From Mediterranea massiliensis (GTDB taxonomy: Bacteria > Bacteroidota > Bacteroidia > Bacteroidales > Bacteroidaceae): a stretch of 64,000 nucleotides of DNA. The position numbers were made by a program, and so were the translations under genes. Shown here piece after piece: positions 44,858 to 53,554 of the stretch. Below the pieces are notes generated by a model, which searched no databases, was not told the origin of the DNA, and was given only the letters and a program-made list of their open reading frames with translations. The stretch lies in NCBI RefSeq assembly GCF_900128475.1, contig NZ_LT635837.1, positions 355,615-419,614 of the forward strand. The letters run 5' to 3'. Positions within the stretch are counted from its first letter, which is position 1; every line of letters begins with the position of its first letter.

Positions 44858-47800
44858 ATGGGAAGTGAACTAAAAACAACACATACAACTATGGTTAAAG
44901 CCTGGAAAGAACAAGTAACCATCCCTACCTACGAAGTGGGGAAACCCGAAAAGAGCCCGATGTTTCTGGAGAAACGTGTCTATCAGGGCAGCAGTGGTGT
45001 AGTCTATCCCTATCCGGTCATCGAGTCCATTGCCGACGAGAAGACCGACAAGACCTACAACGCCGTATTCATCGAGAACGAATACATCAAAGTCATGATT
45101 CTGCCCGAGCTGGGTGGACGTGTACAGATGGCTTACGACAAGATAAAGCAACGCCATTTCATCTACTACAACCACGTCATCAAGCCTGCATTGGTAGGCT
45201 TGGCCGGTCCCTGGATTTCGGGCGGCATCGAGTTCAACTGGCCTCAACACCACCGCCCCAGCACCTATATGCCCGTTGACACCACCATCGAAGAGAATGC
45301 CGACGGCAGTGTCACGGTATGGGTCAGCGAGATGGAGCGCATGTTCCATCAGAAAGGTATGGCTGGTTTCACCCTTCGGCCGGGACATGCCTTCCTCGAA
45401 ATCAAAGGCGTGCTCTATAACCGAACGGAAGTGCCGCAAACTTTCCTGTGGTGGGCCAATCCGGCCGTAGCCGTCAACGACTATTACCAGAGCGTCTTCC
45501 CACCCGATATCAACGCCGTGTTCGACCATGGCAAGCGGGCCGTCAGCAGCTTCCCCATCGCCACAGGTACATATTACAAGATGGACTACTCGGCTGGCGT
45601 GGACATCTCGAACTACAAGAACATCAAGGTTCCTACGTCCTACATGGCCGTCAACTCGCGCTTCGACTTCGAGGGCGGTTACGAAAACGATACTCAGGCC
45701 GGCATGCTCCACGTAGCCAGCCATCACGTATCGCCAGGCAAGAAGCAATGGACATGGGGCAACGGCGACTTCGGTCGTGCCTGGGACCGCAACCTCACCG
45801 ACGAAGACGGCCCCTACATCGAACTGATGGCGGGCGTCTATACCGAAAACCAGCCCGATTTCACCTGGCTGCAACCCTACGAGGAAAAGAGCTTCGTACA
45901 ATACTTCCTGCCCTACCGTGAGCTGGGTATCGTAAAGAACGCCACCAAAGACCTCCTGCTGAACATCGACCCCGAAGGCGAGGGACGCGTACGCTTCAAG
46001 CTGTTCGCCACCTCGCGCCAGGCCATCCACATCACTCTGCGGAGCGACGGAGGGCGTATCTACTACGACCGCAACGTAACGGTATGCCCCGAAGAAGTGC
46101 TCAACGAAGTGGTAGATGTCCAAGGCGAAGCCTTCAACCGGCTGACTCTCGACATTACTGCCGGAGGACGAGAACTGCTGAGCTGGCATGCCGAGTCCGA
46201 CGAAGTGAAGCCCATCCCCGACGCAGCCGAAGCAGCCCTGCTCCCTGCCGAAATCAAGACGACAGAGCAGCTCTACCTCACCGGCCTACATCTGGAACAG
46301 TACCGCCACGCCACATACAACCCCGTGGACTATTATGAAGAAGCCCTGCGCCGCGACCCCATCGATGTACGAAACAACAACGCACTGGGCCTGTGGTACA
46401 TCCGCAAAGGCCGCTTCCAGAAGGCTGAGCAGTACCTGCTCACGGCCGTCAAGACCTTGCAGAAACGCAATCCCAACCCCTACGACGGCGAGCCCCTGTA
46501 CAACCTGGGCCTTGCCTTGAAATATCAAGGACGTATCGACGAAGCCTACAACCGCTTCTATAAGTCGTGCTGGAATGCTGCCTGGCAGGATGCCGGTTAC
46601 CTGGCCTGCGCACAAATCTCCACTTGGCAGAACCGTCTGGAGGATGCCCTCTACGAGATAGACCATTCGCTCATCCGCAACTGGCACAACCACAAGGCAC
46701 GCGCCCTGAAAGCAACCCTCCTGCGCCGCAACGGCCAGTCTGAAGCTGCCCGGAAGCTCATCGAGGAATCATTGGCCATCGATGCCTTCAACTTCGGATG
46801 CCGTTACGAGCTGTATCTTCTCACACACGACGAACAGACCTTACAGACCTTCCAAGAAATGATGCGCGGCGAAGCCCACAACTACGACGAGATAGCCCTC
46901 GACTATTGTGCCGCCGGCTGTTGGGACGAGGCCATCTCCCTCTGGCAACTGGCCATCGGCCAGCAGGCCGTCAGCCCCATGACCTATTATTACATGGGCT
47001 GGTGCATGAAGCAGGGTGGCAAAGAGGGATACGCCGACATCTTTGTACAAGCCTCGCAGGCCTGTCCCGACTATTGCTTCCCCAACCGTCTGGAAGCCAT
47101 CCTGGCCCTGCAATGTGCCATGGAAGTCAATCCGTCCGACGCCAAGGCCCCCTACTACCTGGGCAACCTGTACTACGACAAACGCCAATACGACCTGGCC
47201 GTCCAGGCCTGGGAAGCGTCCGTTCAGAAAGATGACACCTTCCCCATTGCCTGGCGCAACTTGGCCCTGGCCTACTTCAACAAGCAGCAGGACGAAGAGA
47301 AAGCCGTATCGTGTATGGAGCGTGCTTTCCGCCTCGACCCCACCGATGCCCGTATCCTGATGGAACTCGACCAGCTGTACAAACGCCTGCACCGTCCGCA
47401 CGGACAGCGCCTGGCCTTCCTGCAACAATATCCGGAACTGATAGCCCGCCGCGACGACCTCATCCTTAAAGAAGCGACCCTTCTGAACCAGACCGGCCGT
47501 TACGAAGAAGCCAAACAAATCGTAGATAGCCACCACTTCCATCCTTGGGAAGGCGGTGAAGGCAAGGTTTCCGGCCAATACCAGTTTGCCCGCATCGAAC
47601 TGGCCAAGCAAGCTCTGGCCGACGGCAAAGCCTCCGAAGCCATACACCTGCTTGAAGAATGTCTGGTCTACCCGCACAACCTGGGCGAAGGGAAACTCTA
47701 TGGCGCACAGGAAAACGACTTCTACTATTTCATGGGATGTGCCTACCAGTCCATGGGAAACCAGGAAAAAGCTGTCGAATGTTGGGAAAAAGCGACAAAC

Positions 47801-48184
47801 GGACCAACCGAACCTGCTGCCGCCCTCTACTACAACGATGCCAAGCCCGACAAAATCTTCTACCAGGGCATGGCCTTGCTAAAGCTGGGACGTACCGACC
47901 AGGCCAAAGGCCGCTTCCACAAACTCGTATCCTATGGCGAGAAACATCTCTTCGACCAGGTACGGATGGACTATTTCGCCGTATCACTGCCCGACCTCCT
48001 CATTTGGGACGACAGCCTCGATACGCGCAACATCGTCCACTGCAAATACATGATGGCTTTGGGACACTGGGGACTGGGCGAACGAAAAAAGGCCCTGCAC
48101 CTGCTGGACGAAGCCGCCGCACTGGACAACAATCACCAAGGAATTTATAGTACACAAACTCTAATCAAACTCCAATTGTCATGA
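44858..48184 (+). CDS. DUF5107 and TPR-repeat protein
   Basis: A protein of 1108 residues (1097 if the in-frame ATG at 44891, MVKAWKEQV, is the true start, which fits the homologous N-terminus I would expect and the A-rich bases before it). Residues about 15-400 form a DUF5107 domain, a beta-sandwich resembling galactose mutarotases (LPELGGRVQMAYDK, GGIEFNWPQHHRPS). The rest is helical with TPR-like units (for example VRNNNALGLWYIRKGRFQKA, and PIAWRNLALAYFNKQQDEEK). No signal peptide is seen, so it is cytoplasmic. It overlaps the GH2 gene by ATGA, indicating coupled translation. A role in sugar binding or epimerisation with partner assembly is inferred. Confidence 0.85.
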   Translation: MGSELKTTHTTMVKAWKEQVTIPTYEVGKPEKSPMFLEKRVYQGSSGVVYPYPVIESIADEKTDKTYNAVFIENEYIKVMILPELGGRVQMAYDKIKQRHFIYYNHVIKPALVGLAGPWISGGIEFNWPQHHRPSTYMPVDTTIEENADGSVTVWVSEMERMFHQKGMAGFTLRPGHAFLEIKGVLYNRTEVPQTFLWWANPAVAVNDYYQSVFPPDINAVFDHGKRAVSSFPIATGTYYKMDYSAGVDISNYKNIKVPTSYMAVNSRFDFEGGYENDTQAGMLHVASHHVSPGKKQWTWGNGDFGRAWDRNLTDEDGPYIELMAGVYTENQPDFTWLQPYEEKSFVQYFLPYRELGIVKNATKDLLLNIDPEGEGRVRFKLFATSRQAIHITLRSDGGRIYYDRNVTVCPEEVLNEVVDVQGEAFNRLTLDITAGGRELLSWHAESDEVKPIPDAAEAALLPAEIKTTEQLYLTGLHLEQYRHATYNPVDYYEEALRRDPIDVRNNNALGLWYIRKGRFQKAEQYLLTAVKTLQKRNPNPYDGEPLYNLGLALKYQGRIDEAYNRFYKSCWNAAWQDAGYLACAQISTWQNRLEDALYEIDHSLIRNWHNHKARALKATLLRRNGQSEAARKLIEESLAIDAFNFGCRYELYLLTHDEQTLQTFQEMMRGEAHNYDEIALDYCAAGCWDEAISLWQLAIGQQAVSPMTYYYMGWCMKQGGKEGYADIFVQASQACPDYCFPNRLEAILALQCAMEVNPSDAKAPYYLGNLYYDKRQYDLAVQAWEASVQKDDTFPIAWRNLALAYFNKQQDEEKAVSCMERAFRLDPTDARILMELDQLYKRLHRPHGQRLAFLQQYPELIARRDDLILKEATLLNQTGRYEEAKQIVDSHHFHPWEGGEGKVSGQYQFARIELAKQALADGKASEAIHLLEECLVYPHNLGEGKLYGAQENDFYYFMGCAYQSMGNQEKAVECWEKATNGPTEPAAALYYNDAKPDKIFYQGMALLKLGRTDQAKGRFHKLVSYGEKHLFDQVRMDYFAVSLPDLLIWDDSLDTRNIVHCKYMMALGHWGLGERKKALHLLDEAAALDNNHQGIYSTQTLIKLQLS

Positions 48185-50988
48185 AAATACACCACCTCTT
48201 ACTCCAATTGTTATGCGTGACTTTCTGCATCTCGGTCCACGCCCAAGTAATGGATCTGTCGGGAACCTGGCGTTTTGCCGTCGACCGCAACGACCAAGGT
48301 ATATCCGACCGATGGTACCTCCGTTCATTGGACGACCACGTCCAGCTGCCAGGCTCCATGATTACCAACGGGAAAGGTGACCCCGTAGACCTGAACACCC
48401 CGTGGGTAGGCAGTTTCAACGACCAGACTTTCTTCAAACTGGATCGCTATGCTCCCTACCGCACCCGCGAAAACTTCAAGATTCCCTACTGGCTGCAACC
48501 CGACAACTATTATTCCGGTGTAGCTTGGTACCAACGCGACATCGAAATACCCAAATCGTGGAAGAAGAAAAGTATCCATCTCTTCTTCGAACGCTGTCAT
48601 TGGGAAAGCCGCGTATGGATAGACGGCAAGGAAGTAGGCATGCAGAACGCCTTGAGTGCTCCGCAGCAATACGATTTGACGGACTACCTCACCCCAGGCA
48701 AACACACCCTCTCCGTCCGTGTGGACAACGCTGTGCACGATATCGATCCGGGTGAGAACTCCCATTCCATCTCCGACCACACACAAGGAAACTGGAACGG
48801 CATTGTCGGTGCCATGTACCTGGAAGCCAAGGGAAGTTCCTACTACAAACAGTTGCATGTCTTCCCCCAGATCGAAAAAGGCAGCCTGACAATAAAAGCC
48901 AATGTATGCAACACAACCGACAAACGCCGGAAAGTAACGCAGACTTTCAGTCTGCAAGGAAAAGAAACCAAGCAATCCTTTACCCTGCAACCGGGTGAAA
49001 ACCAGCTGGAGGTAACCCTTGCTCTTCCCAAAGACGTAAAGACTTGGGACGAGTTCAACCCCAATCTCTACACGCTGTTCTGTTCCCTCCAAAGCGGTAA
49101 AGAGGAGCTGGACAACCGGAAAGTCACTTTCGGCTGCCGCACCTGGAGTGTGAACAACGGCCGGCTCTACCTCAACGGTACTCCCGTCTTTCTGCGCGGC
49201 ACCCTCCATTGTGCATCCTTCCCCCTGACCGGCTATCCCGCCACCGACAAGGAAGAATGGATGCGCGAACTGCGTATCTGCAAACAATATGGAATCAATC
49301 ACATCCGTTTCCACTCCTGGTGTCCGCCCGAAGCAGCCTTCCAAGCCGCCGATGAACTGGGCATGTATTACATGATAGAGTGTTCTTCCTGGGCCAACCA
49401 GTCAACGACTATCGGCGATGGGAAACCCATCGACGAGTTCATCCGCCAGGAAGCCGAACGTATTGTCAACGCCTATGGCAACCATCCTTCGTTCTGCCTG
49501 ATGGCTTATGGTAACGAACCTGCCGGAAAGCATTCCAACGACTACCTGACCCGTTTCGTCAGCGAATGGAAAGAACGCGATCCGCGCCGCCTCTATACTT
49601 CGGCCGCCGGTTGGCCCAACCTGCCGGTCAATGATTTTCTCAGCGACGCCAATCCCCGCATCCAGCAATGGGGAGCCGGAGTAAAGAGTATTATCAATGC
49701 CCAAGCCCCCTCCACCACTTACGACTGGCGGGAGTATACCGGCAAGTTCACCCAGCCGTTCGTCAGCCACGAAATCGGTCAGTGGTGCGTATATCCCAAC
49801 TTCCGCGAAATGCAGAAATACACCGGAGTCTATAAAGCACGCAACTTCGAGATTTTCCAAGAAAGCCTGAAGGAAAACGGTCTTATCCAGCTGGCAGACA
49901 GATTCTTGTATGCATCGGGAAAGTTGCAGACCCTCTGTTACAAAGCCGACATTGAAGCTGCCCTGCGCACTCCGGATTTCGGAGGTTTCCAGTTGCTGGG
50001 ACTCAATGACTTCCCCGGCCAGGGAACGGCGCTTGTAGGTGCACTCGACGTGTTCTGGGAAGAGAAAGGTTATGTCACAGCCAAAGAATACAGCCGTTTC
50101 TGCAACAGTCTCGTTCCGTTGGCGCGCATCCCCAAACTGGTACTCGAAAATAGCGAGACTTTTATCGCCACGGTCGAAGTGGCCAATTTCTATCGTCCGA
50201 TTACACAGCCTAAAGCCGAATGGACCATCCGTGACGCCTCCGGCCGCAAACTGGGACAAGGCAGCTTCGATGTAGCCCGCCTGGACATTGGCAACTGCCT
50301 GCCCCTGGGGAACATCTCATTCAATCTGAGCGACATCCACAAGGCCAGCCAACTGAAACTGGAAGTCACCGTAGACGGGCACAGCAACGACTGGGACTTT
50401 TGGGTTTATCCGTCGCAAAAGCAAGTCTGGGACGAGACCTTGCTGCTGACCGATACACTCGACCAGACAGCCCTCGACCGGCTGCAAGCCGGCGGTAAAG
50501 TACTGCTCTCGCTCAAGAAAGGTTCACTGATCAAAACGATGGGCGGTGAAGTAGCGGTAGGATTTTCCAGCATCTTCTGGAACACGGCTTGGACCAACGG
50601 ACAAGCCCCTCACACCTTAGGCATCTTGTGCGATCCCGCTCACCCGGCTCTCCGCTACTTCCCGACCGACTACTACAGTAACTATCAATGGTGGGATGCC
50701 ATGAGCCATTCAGACGCCATCCACCTCAGCAAGCTGTCGAAAGACATCCGTCCACTGGTGCGCGTCATTGACGACTGGGTGACTAACCGCTCGCTGGGCC
50801 TGCTTTTCGAAGTAAAGGTAGGTAACGGCAAACTACTGGTATCGGGTATCGACTTTCACCAAGACATGGAACGTCGGCCGGCTGCACGCCAACTGCTCTT
50901 CAGTCTGAAGCAATACATGCTGAGCGATGCCTTCCAGCCAACGGTCAGCCTACAACCCGAAAGTATTCTGAAATTGACCCAACCTTAA
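48181..50988 (+). CDS. Secreted glycoside hydrolase family 2 enzyme
   Basis: A 935-residue exported enzyme. A signal peptide (residues 1-21, ending SVHAQ) precedes a jelly-roll domain (MDLSGTWRFAVDRNDQG, GVAWYQRDIEIP), an Ig-like domain, a TIM barrel (RGTLHCASFPLTGYPATDKEEW) and extra C-terminal domains. The acid/base is Glu446 in MAYGNEPAG and the nucleophile is Glu531 in VSHEIGQW, the usual GH2 pair. GH2 covers beta-galactosidases, beta-mannosidases and glucuronidases; specificity is not clear here. Its ATG overlaps the preceding stop (ATGA). It closes the AraC/porter/DUF5107/GH2 sugar locus. Confidence 0.9.
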   Translation: MKIHHLLLQLLCVTFCISVHAQVMDLSGTWRFAVDRNDQGISDRWYLRSLDDHVQLPGSMITNGKGDPVDLNTPWVGSFNDQTFFKLDRYAPYRTRENFKIPYWLQPDNYYSGVAWYQRDIEIPKSWKKKSIHLFFERCHWESRVWIDGKEVGMQNALSAPQQYDLTDYLTPGKHTLSVRVDNAVHDIDPGENSHSISDHTQGNWNGIVGAMYLEAKGSSYYKQLHVFPQIEKGSLTIKANVCNTTDKRRKVTQTFSLQGKETKQSFTLQPGENQLEVTLALPKDVKTWDEFNPNLYTLFCSLQSGKEELDNRKVTFGCRTWSVNNGRLYLNGTPVFLRGTLHCASFPLTGYPATDKEEWMRELRICKQYGINHIRFHSWCPPEAAFQAADELGMYYMIECSSWANQSTTIGDGKPIDEFIRQEAERIVNAYGNHPSFCLMAYGNEPAGKHSNDYLTRFVSEWKERDPRRLYTSAAGWPNLPVNDFLSDANPRIQQWGAGVKSIINAQAPSTTYDWREYTGKFTQPFVSHEIGQWCVYPNFREMQKYTGVYKARNFEIFQESLKENGLIQLADRFLYASGKLQTLCYKADIEAALRTPDFGGFQLLGLNDFPGQGTALVGALDVFWEEKGYVTAKEYSRFCNSLVPLARIPKLVLENSETFIATVEVANFYRPITQPKAEWTIRDASGRKLGQGSFDVARLDIGNCLPLGNISFNLSDIHKASQLKLEVTVDGHSNDWDFWVYPSQKQVWDETLLLTDTLDQTALDRLQAGGKVLLSLKKGSLIKTMGGEVAVGFSSIFWNTAWTNGQAPHTLGILCDPAHPALRYFPTDYYSNYQWWDAMSHSDAIHLSKLSKDIRPLVRVIDDWVTNRSLGLLFEVKVGNGKLLVSGIDFHQDMERRPAARQLLFSLKQYMLSDAFQPTVSLQPESILKLTQP

Positions 50989-51027
50989 AATGCTCCCTTT
51001 AAGAAGCAAATCATTTTATACAATATC

Positions 51028-51073
51028 CAGCGTTGCCATATCTTCCCATACAAGGTGGCAACGCTGTTTTTTT
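51028..51073 (+). terminator. Terminator after the GH2 gene
   Basis: CAGCGTTGCCA (51028-51038) pairs with TGGCAACGCTG (51056-51066), followed by TTTTTTTAT. Confidence 0.92.
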
Positions 51074-51117
51074 ATAAGAATTTCGGGTACGAATGATGTA
51101 ATGTATCGTGAAAACAC

Positions 51118-51125
51118 TATCTTTG
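51118..51125 (+). promoter_or_regulatory. -7 box for the small-protein/YgiQ operon
   Basis: TATCTTTG, 40 bases before the first start codon. The -33 element is unclear. Confidence 0.5.
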
Positions 51126-51165
51126 CTGCAACTGAAAAGAATGTTGAACCTATAAAACCAAAGAT

Positions 51166-51486
51166 ATGTACACCATACAAGCCAACACAAGCGGCACACG
51201 CAGCATCAATGTTTCGGACGAAAACCTGGCCACCATACAGAAGTACGGACTGTTCCAACATCTGATTGACAGCAATGGCATCGTGGACGAAACCGTACTC
51301 GACAAACTGAAACTGAACATCCGCTCGCTCATCGCCGCGCAGGTGGAAGACAGCAAAGACCTGCTCGACCTCTGTATCGACGTCATCTATCACAATAACA
51401 TGAAAGCCTTCGGACTGCAGCAGCTCATCCGACTTTACCTGGAATGGTTGCCCGCCCATCCGCTGGAAGAAGAAGAGGAAGAATGA
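51166..51486 (+). CDS. Small acidic helical protein, unknown
   Basis: A 106-residue cytoplasmic protein, predicted mostly helical, ending in a run of glutamates. I recognise no domain. The segment DETVLDKLKLNIRSLIAAQVEDSKDLLDL may form an amphipathic helix pair. Its stop is one base away from the start of the TusA-like gene, so the two are cotranslated. Its place before a TusA-like protein and a radical SAM enzyme hints at, but does not prove, a sulfur- or Fe-S-linked function. Confidence 0.7.
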   Translation: MYTIQANTSGTRSINVSDENLATIQKYGLFQHLIDSNGIVDETVLDKLKLNIRSLIAAQVEDSKDLLDLCIDVIYHNNMKAFGLQQLIRLYLEWLPAHPLEEEEEE

Positions 51487-51487
51487 C

Positions 51488-51700
51488 ATGAAGACCATCA
51501 ACACCTGCGGCCCCCTGCCCTACAGCCCGCTCATACCGGCGGTCATAGCCCTGTGTGAAGCTCGCCCCGGCGAAGTTCTGGAAATCGTCATGGACAATGC
51601 CGGCGCCTTCAACGACCTGAAAGAATATTTGGCCGAACAGGGCATCGGTTTCCGCGAAATCTACGAAGGCGAACGGATGACTGTACAATTTACGAAATAA
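51488..51700 (+). CDS. TusA-like small sulfur-carrier/sulfurtransferase protein
   Basis: A 70-residue protein of the TusA/SirA/YedF size and shape: an N-terminal Cys-Gly-Pro-Leu-Pro segment, then PAVIALCEARPGEVLEIVMDNAGAFNDLKEYL and a final strand. Canonical TusA has Cys-Pro-x-Pro; here it is CGPLP, a variant, so the assignment is by overall pattern. Cys7 would be the sulfur-bearing residue. It lies between an unknown helical protein and ygiQ on the same strand. Confidence in the family is moderate. Confidence 0.6.
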   Translation: MKTINTCGPLPYSPLIPAVIALCEARPGEVLEIVMDNAGAFNDLKEYLAEQGIGFREIYEGERMTVQFTK

Positions 51701-51705
51701 GGTCG

Positions 51706-51713
51706 TATCTTTG
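51706..51713 (+). promoter_or_regulatory. -7-like box immediately before the YgiQ start
   Basis: TATCTTTG ends 5 bases before the ATG at 51719. If active, it would produce an mRNA with almost no leader. Confidence 0.35.
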
Positions 51714-51718
51714 TACCC

Positions 51719-53542
51719 ATGAAAGAATACAGACTGACAGACTGGTTGCCCACCACCAAGAAAGAAGTGGAACTTCGCGGATGGGACGAATTGGACGTAA
51801 TCATTTTCAGCGGTGACGCTTACGTGGATCATCCCTCGTTCGGAGCCGCCGTCATCGGACGCATCCTCGAGGCCGAGGGGTTGCGGGTAGCCATCGTTCC
51901 CCAGCCCAACTGGCGCGACGACCTGCGCGACTTCAAGAAACTGGGCCGTCCGCGTCTGTTCTTCGGCGTATCAGCCGGCTGCATGGACTCCATGGTCAAC
52001 AAGTATACAGCCAACAAGCGCCTGCGCAGCGACGATGCCTATACACCCGACGCGCGCCCCGACATGCGTCCCGAATATCCGTCCATCGTCTATACCCAAA
52101 TCCTGAAGAAGCTCTATCCCGACGTACCTGTCTTTCTGGGCGGTATCGAGGCGAGCATGCGCCGCCTCACCCACTACGACTACTGGCAGAACCGCGTACG
52201 CCCCAGCATCCTGTGCGACAGCGGTGCCGACCTGCTTATCTATGGCATGGGCGAAAAACCGGTAGTCGAACTGGCACGCCGCATGCAGCAGGGACTGCCG
52301 CTGGACGATATACCCCAAATTGCCTACCTCACCCGCGAAGTCCATCCACAGGAGGATGATATCACCCTCTATTCCCATGAGGAATGTCTGAAGGACAAAA
52401 AGAAGGAAGCCGCCAACTTCCGCCACATTGAGGAAGAGAGCAACAAATATGCCGCCTCGCGTATCCTGCAAACGGTAGGCAAGCAGGTGGTCGTTGTCAA
52501 TCCGCCTTACCCGCCCCTCACTACCGAGGAGCTGGACCACTCATTCGACCTGCCCTACACACGCCTGCCCCACCCCAAATACAAGGGCAAGCGCATCCCC
52601 GCCTACGACATGATCAAGCACTCCATCAACATCCATCGCGGATGTTTCGGCGGTTGCGCCTTCTGCACCATCTCCGCCCACCAAGGCAAGTTCATCGTAA
52701 GCCGAAGCAAGGAAAGCATCTTGAAGGAAGTGAAGGCCGTCATGGAGCTGCCCGACTTCAAGGGCTATCTGAGTGATCTGGGCGGACCGAGTGCCAACAT
52801 GTATCGCATGCACGGCACCAACCAGGAACTGTGCAAGAAGTGCAAGCGCCCCTCGTGCATCCATCCCAAGGTATGCCCCAACCTGAACACCGACCACCGG
52901 CCCCTGCTCGACATCTACCACGCCGTGGACGCCCTGCCGGGCATCAAGAAGTCGTTCATCGGAAGTGGTGTGCGCTACGACCTGCTGCTCCACGAGAGCA
53001 AGGATCCGCAGGTGAACCAAAGTACCCGCCAATATACGCGCGAACTCATCGCCCGCCACGTCAGCGGCCGCCTCAAGGTGGCCCCCGAACATACCAGCGA
53101 CCGTGTGCTCAGCGTGATGCGCAAACCGCCGTTTGCCCAGTTCGAGACGTTCAAGAATATTTTCGACCGCATCAACCGCGAAGAAGGCCTGCGCCAGCAA
53201 CTCATCCCCTACTTCATCTCCAGCCACCCCGGCTGCCACGAAGAAGACATGGCCGAACTGGCCGTCATTACCAAACGGTTGGATTTCCATCTGGAGCAGG
53301 TGCAGGACTTTACGCCCACCCCCATGACCGTTTCTACCGAAGCGTGGTACACGGGCTACCATCCCTACACGCTCGAACCGGTGTTCAGCGCCAAGACGCA
53401 GCGCGAGAAGCTGGCCCAGCGGCAGTTTTTCTTCTGGTACAAGCCCGAGGAACGGCGCAACATCGTCAACGAACTGCGACGCATCGGCCGCACCGACCTG
53501 ATAGACAAACTGTATGGCGGGAACAGAGGAGGCAGGAAATAG
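51719..53542 (+). CDS. YgiQ-family radical SAM protein
   Basis: A 607-residue cytoplasmic protein. An N-terminal B12-binding-like region (about 25-200, DVIIFSGDAYVDHPSFGAAVIGR) precedes the radical SAM core with the cluster motif Cys309-x3-Cys313-x2-Cys316 (RGCFGGCAFCTIS). The extra cysteine group CKKCKRPSCIHPKVCPN near 378 and SGRLKVAPEHTSDRVL near 450 are typical of YgiQ. The reaction is unknown. It follows the TusA-like gene by 18 bases. The protein is of usual length, with all cluster residues intact. Confidence 0.92.
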   Translation: MKEYRLTDWLPTTKKEVELRGWDELDVIIFSGDAYVDHPSFGAAVIGRILEAEGLRVAIVPQPNWRDDLRDFKKLGRPRLFFGVSAGCMDSMVNKYTANKRLRSDDAYTPDARPDMRPEYPSIVYTQILKKLYPDVPVFLGGIEASMRRLTHYDYWQNRVRPSILCDSGADLLIYGMGEKPVVELARRMQQGLPLDDIPQIAYLTREVHPQEDDITLYSHEECLKDKKKEAANFRHIEEESNKYAASRILQTVGKQVVVVNPPYPPLTTEELDHSFDLPYTRLPHPKYKGKRIPAYDMIKHSINIHRGCFGGCAFCTISAHQGKFIVSRSKESILKEVKAVMELPDFKGYLSDLGGPSANMYRMHGTNQELCKKCKRPSCIHPKVCPNLNTDHRPLLDIYHAVDALPGIKKSFIGSGVRYDLLLHESKDPQVNQSTRQYTRELIARHVSGRLKVAPEHTSDRVLSVMRKPPFAQFETFKNIFDRINREEGLRQQLIPYFISSHPGCHEEDMAELAVITKRLDFHLEQVQDFTPTPMTVSTEAWYTGYHPYTLEPVFSAKTQREKLAQRQFFFWYKPEERRNIVNELRRIGRTDLIDKLYGGNRGGRK

Positions 53543-53554
53543 AAACAATCCTTT

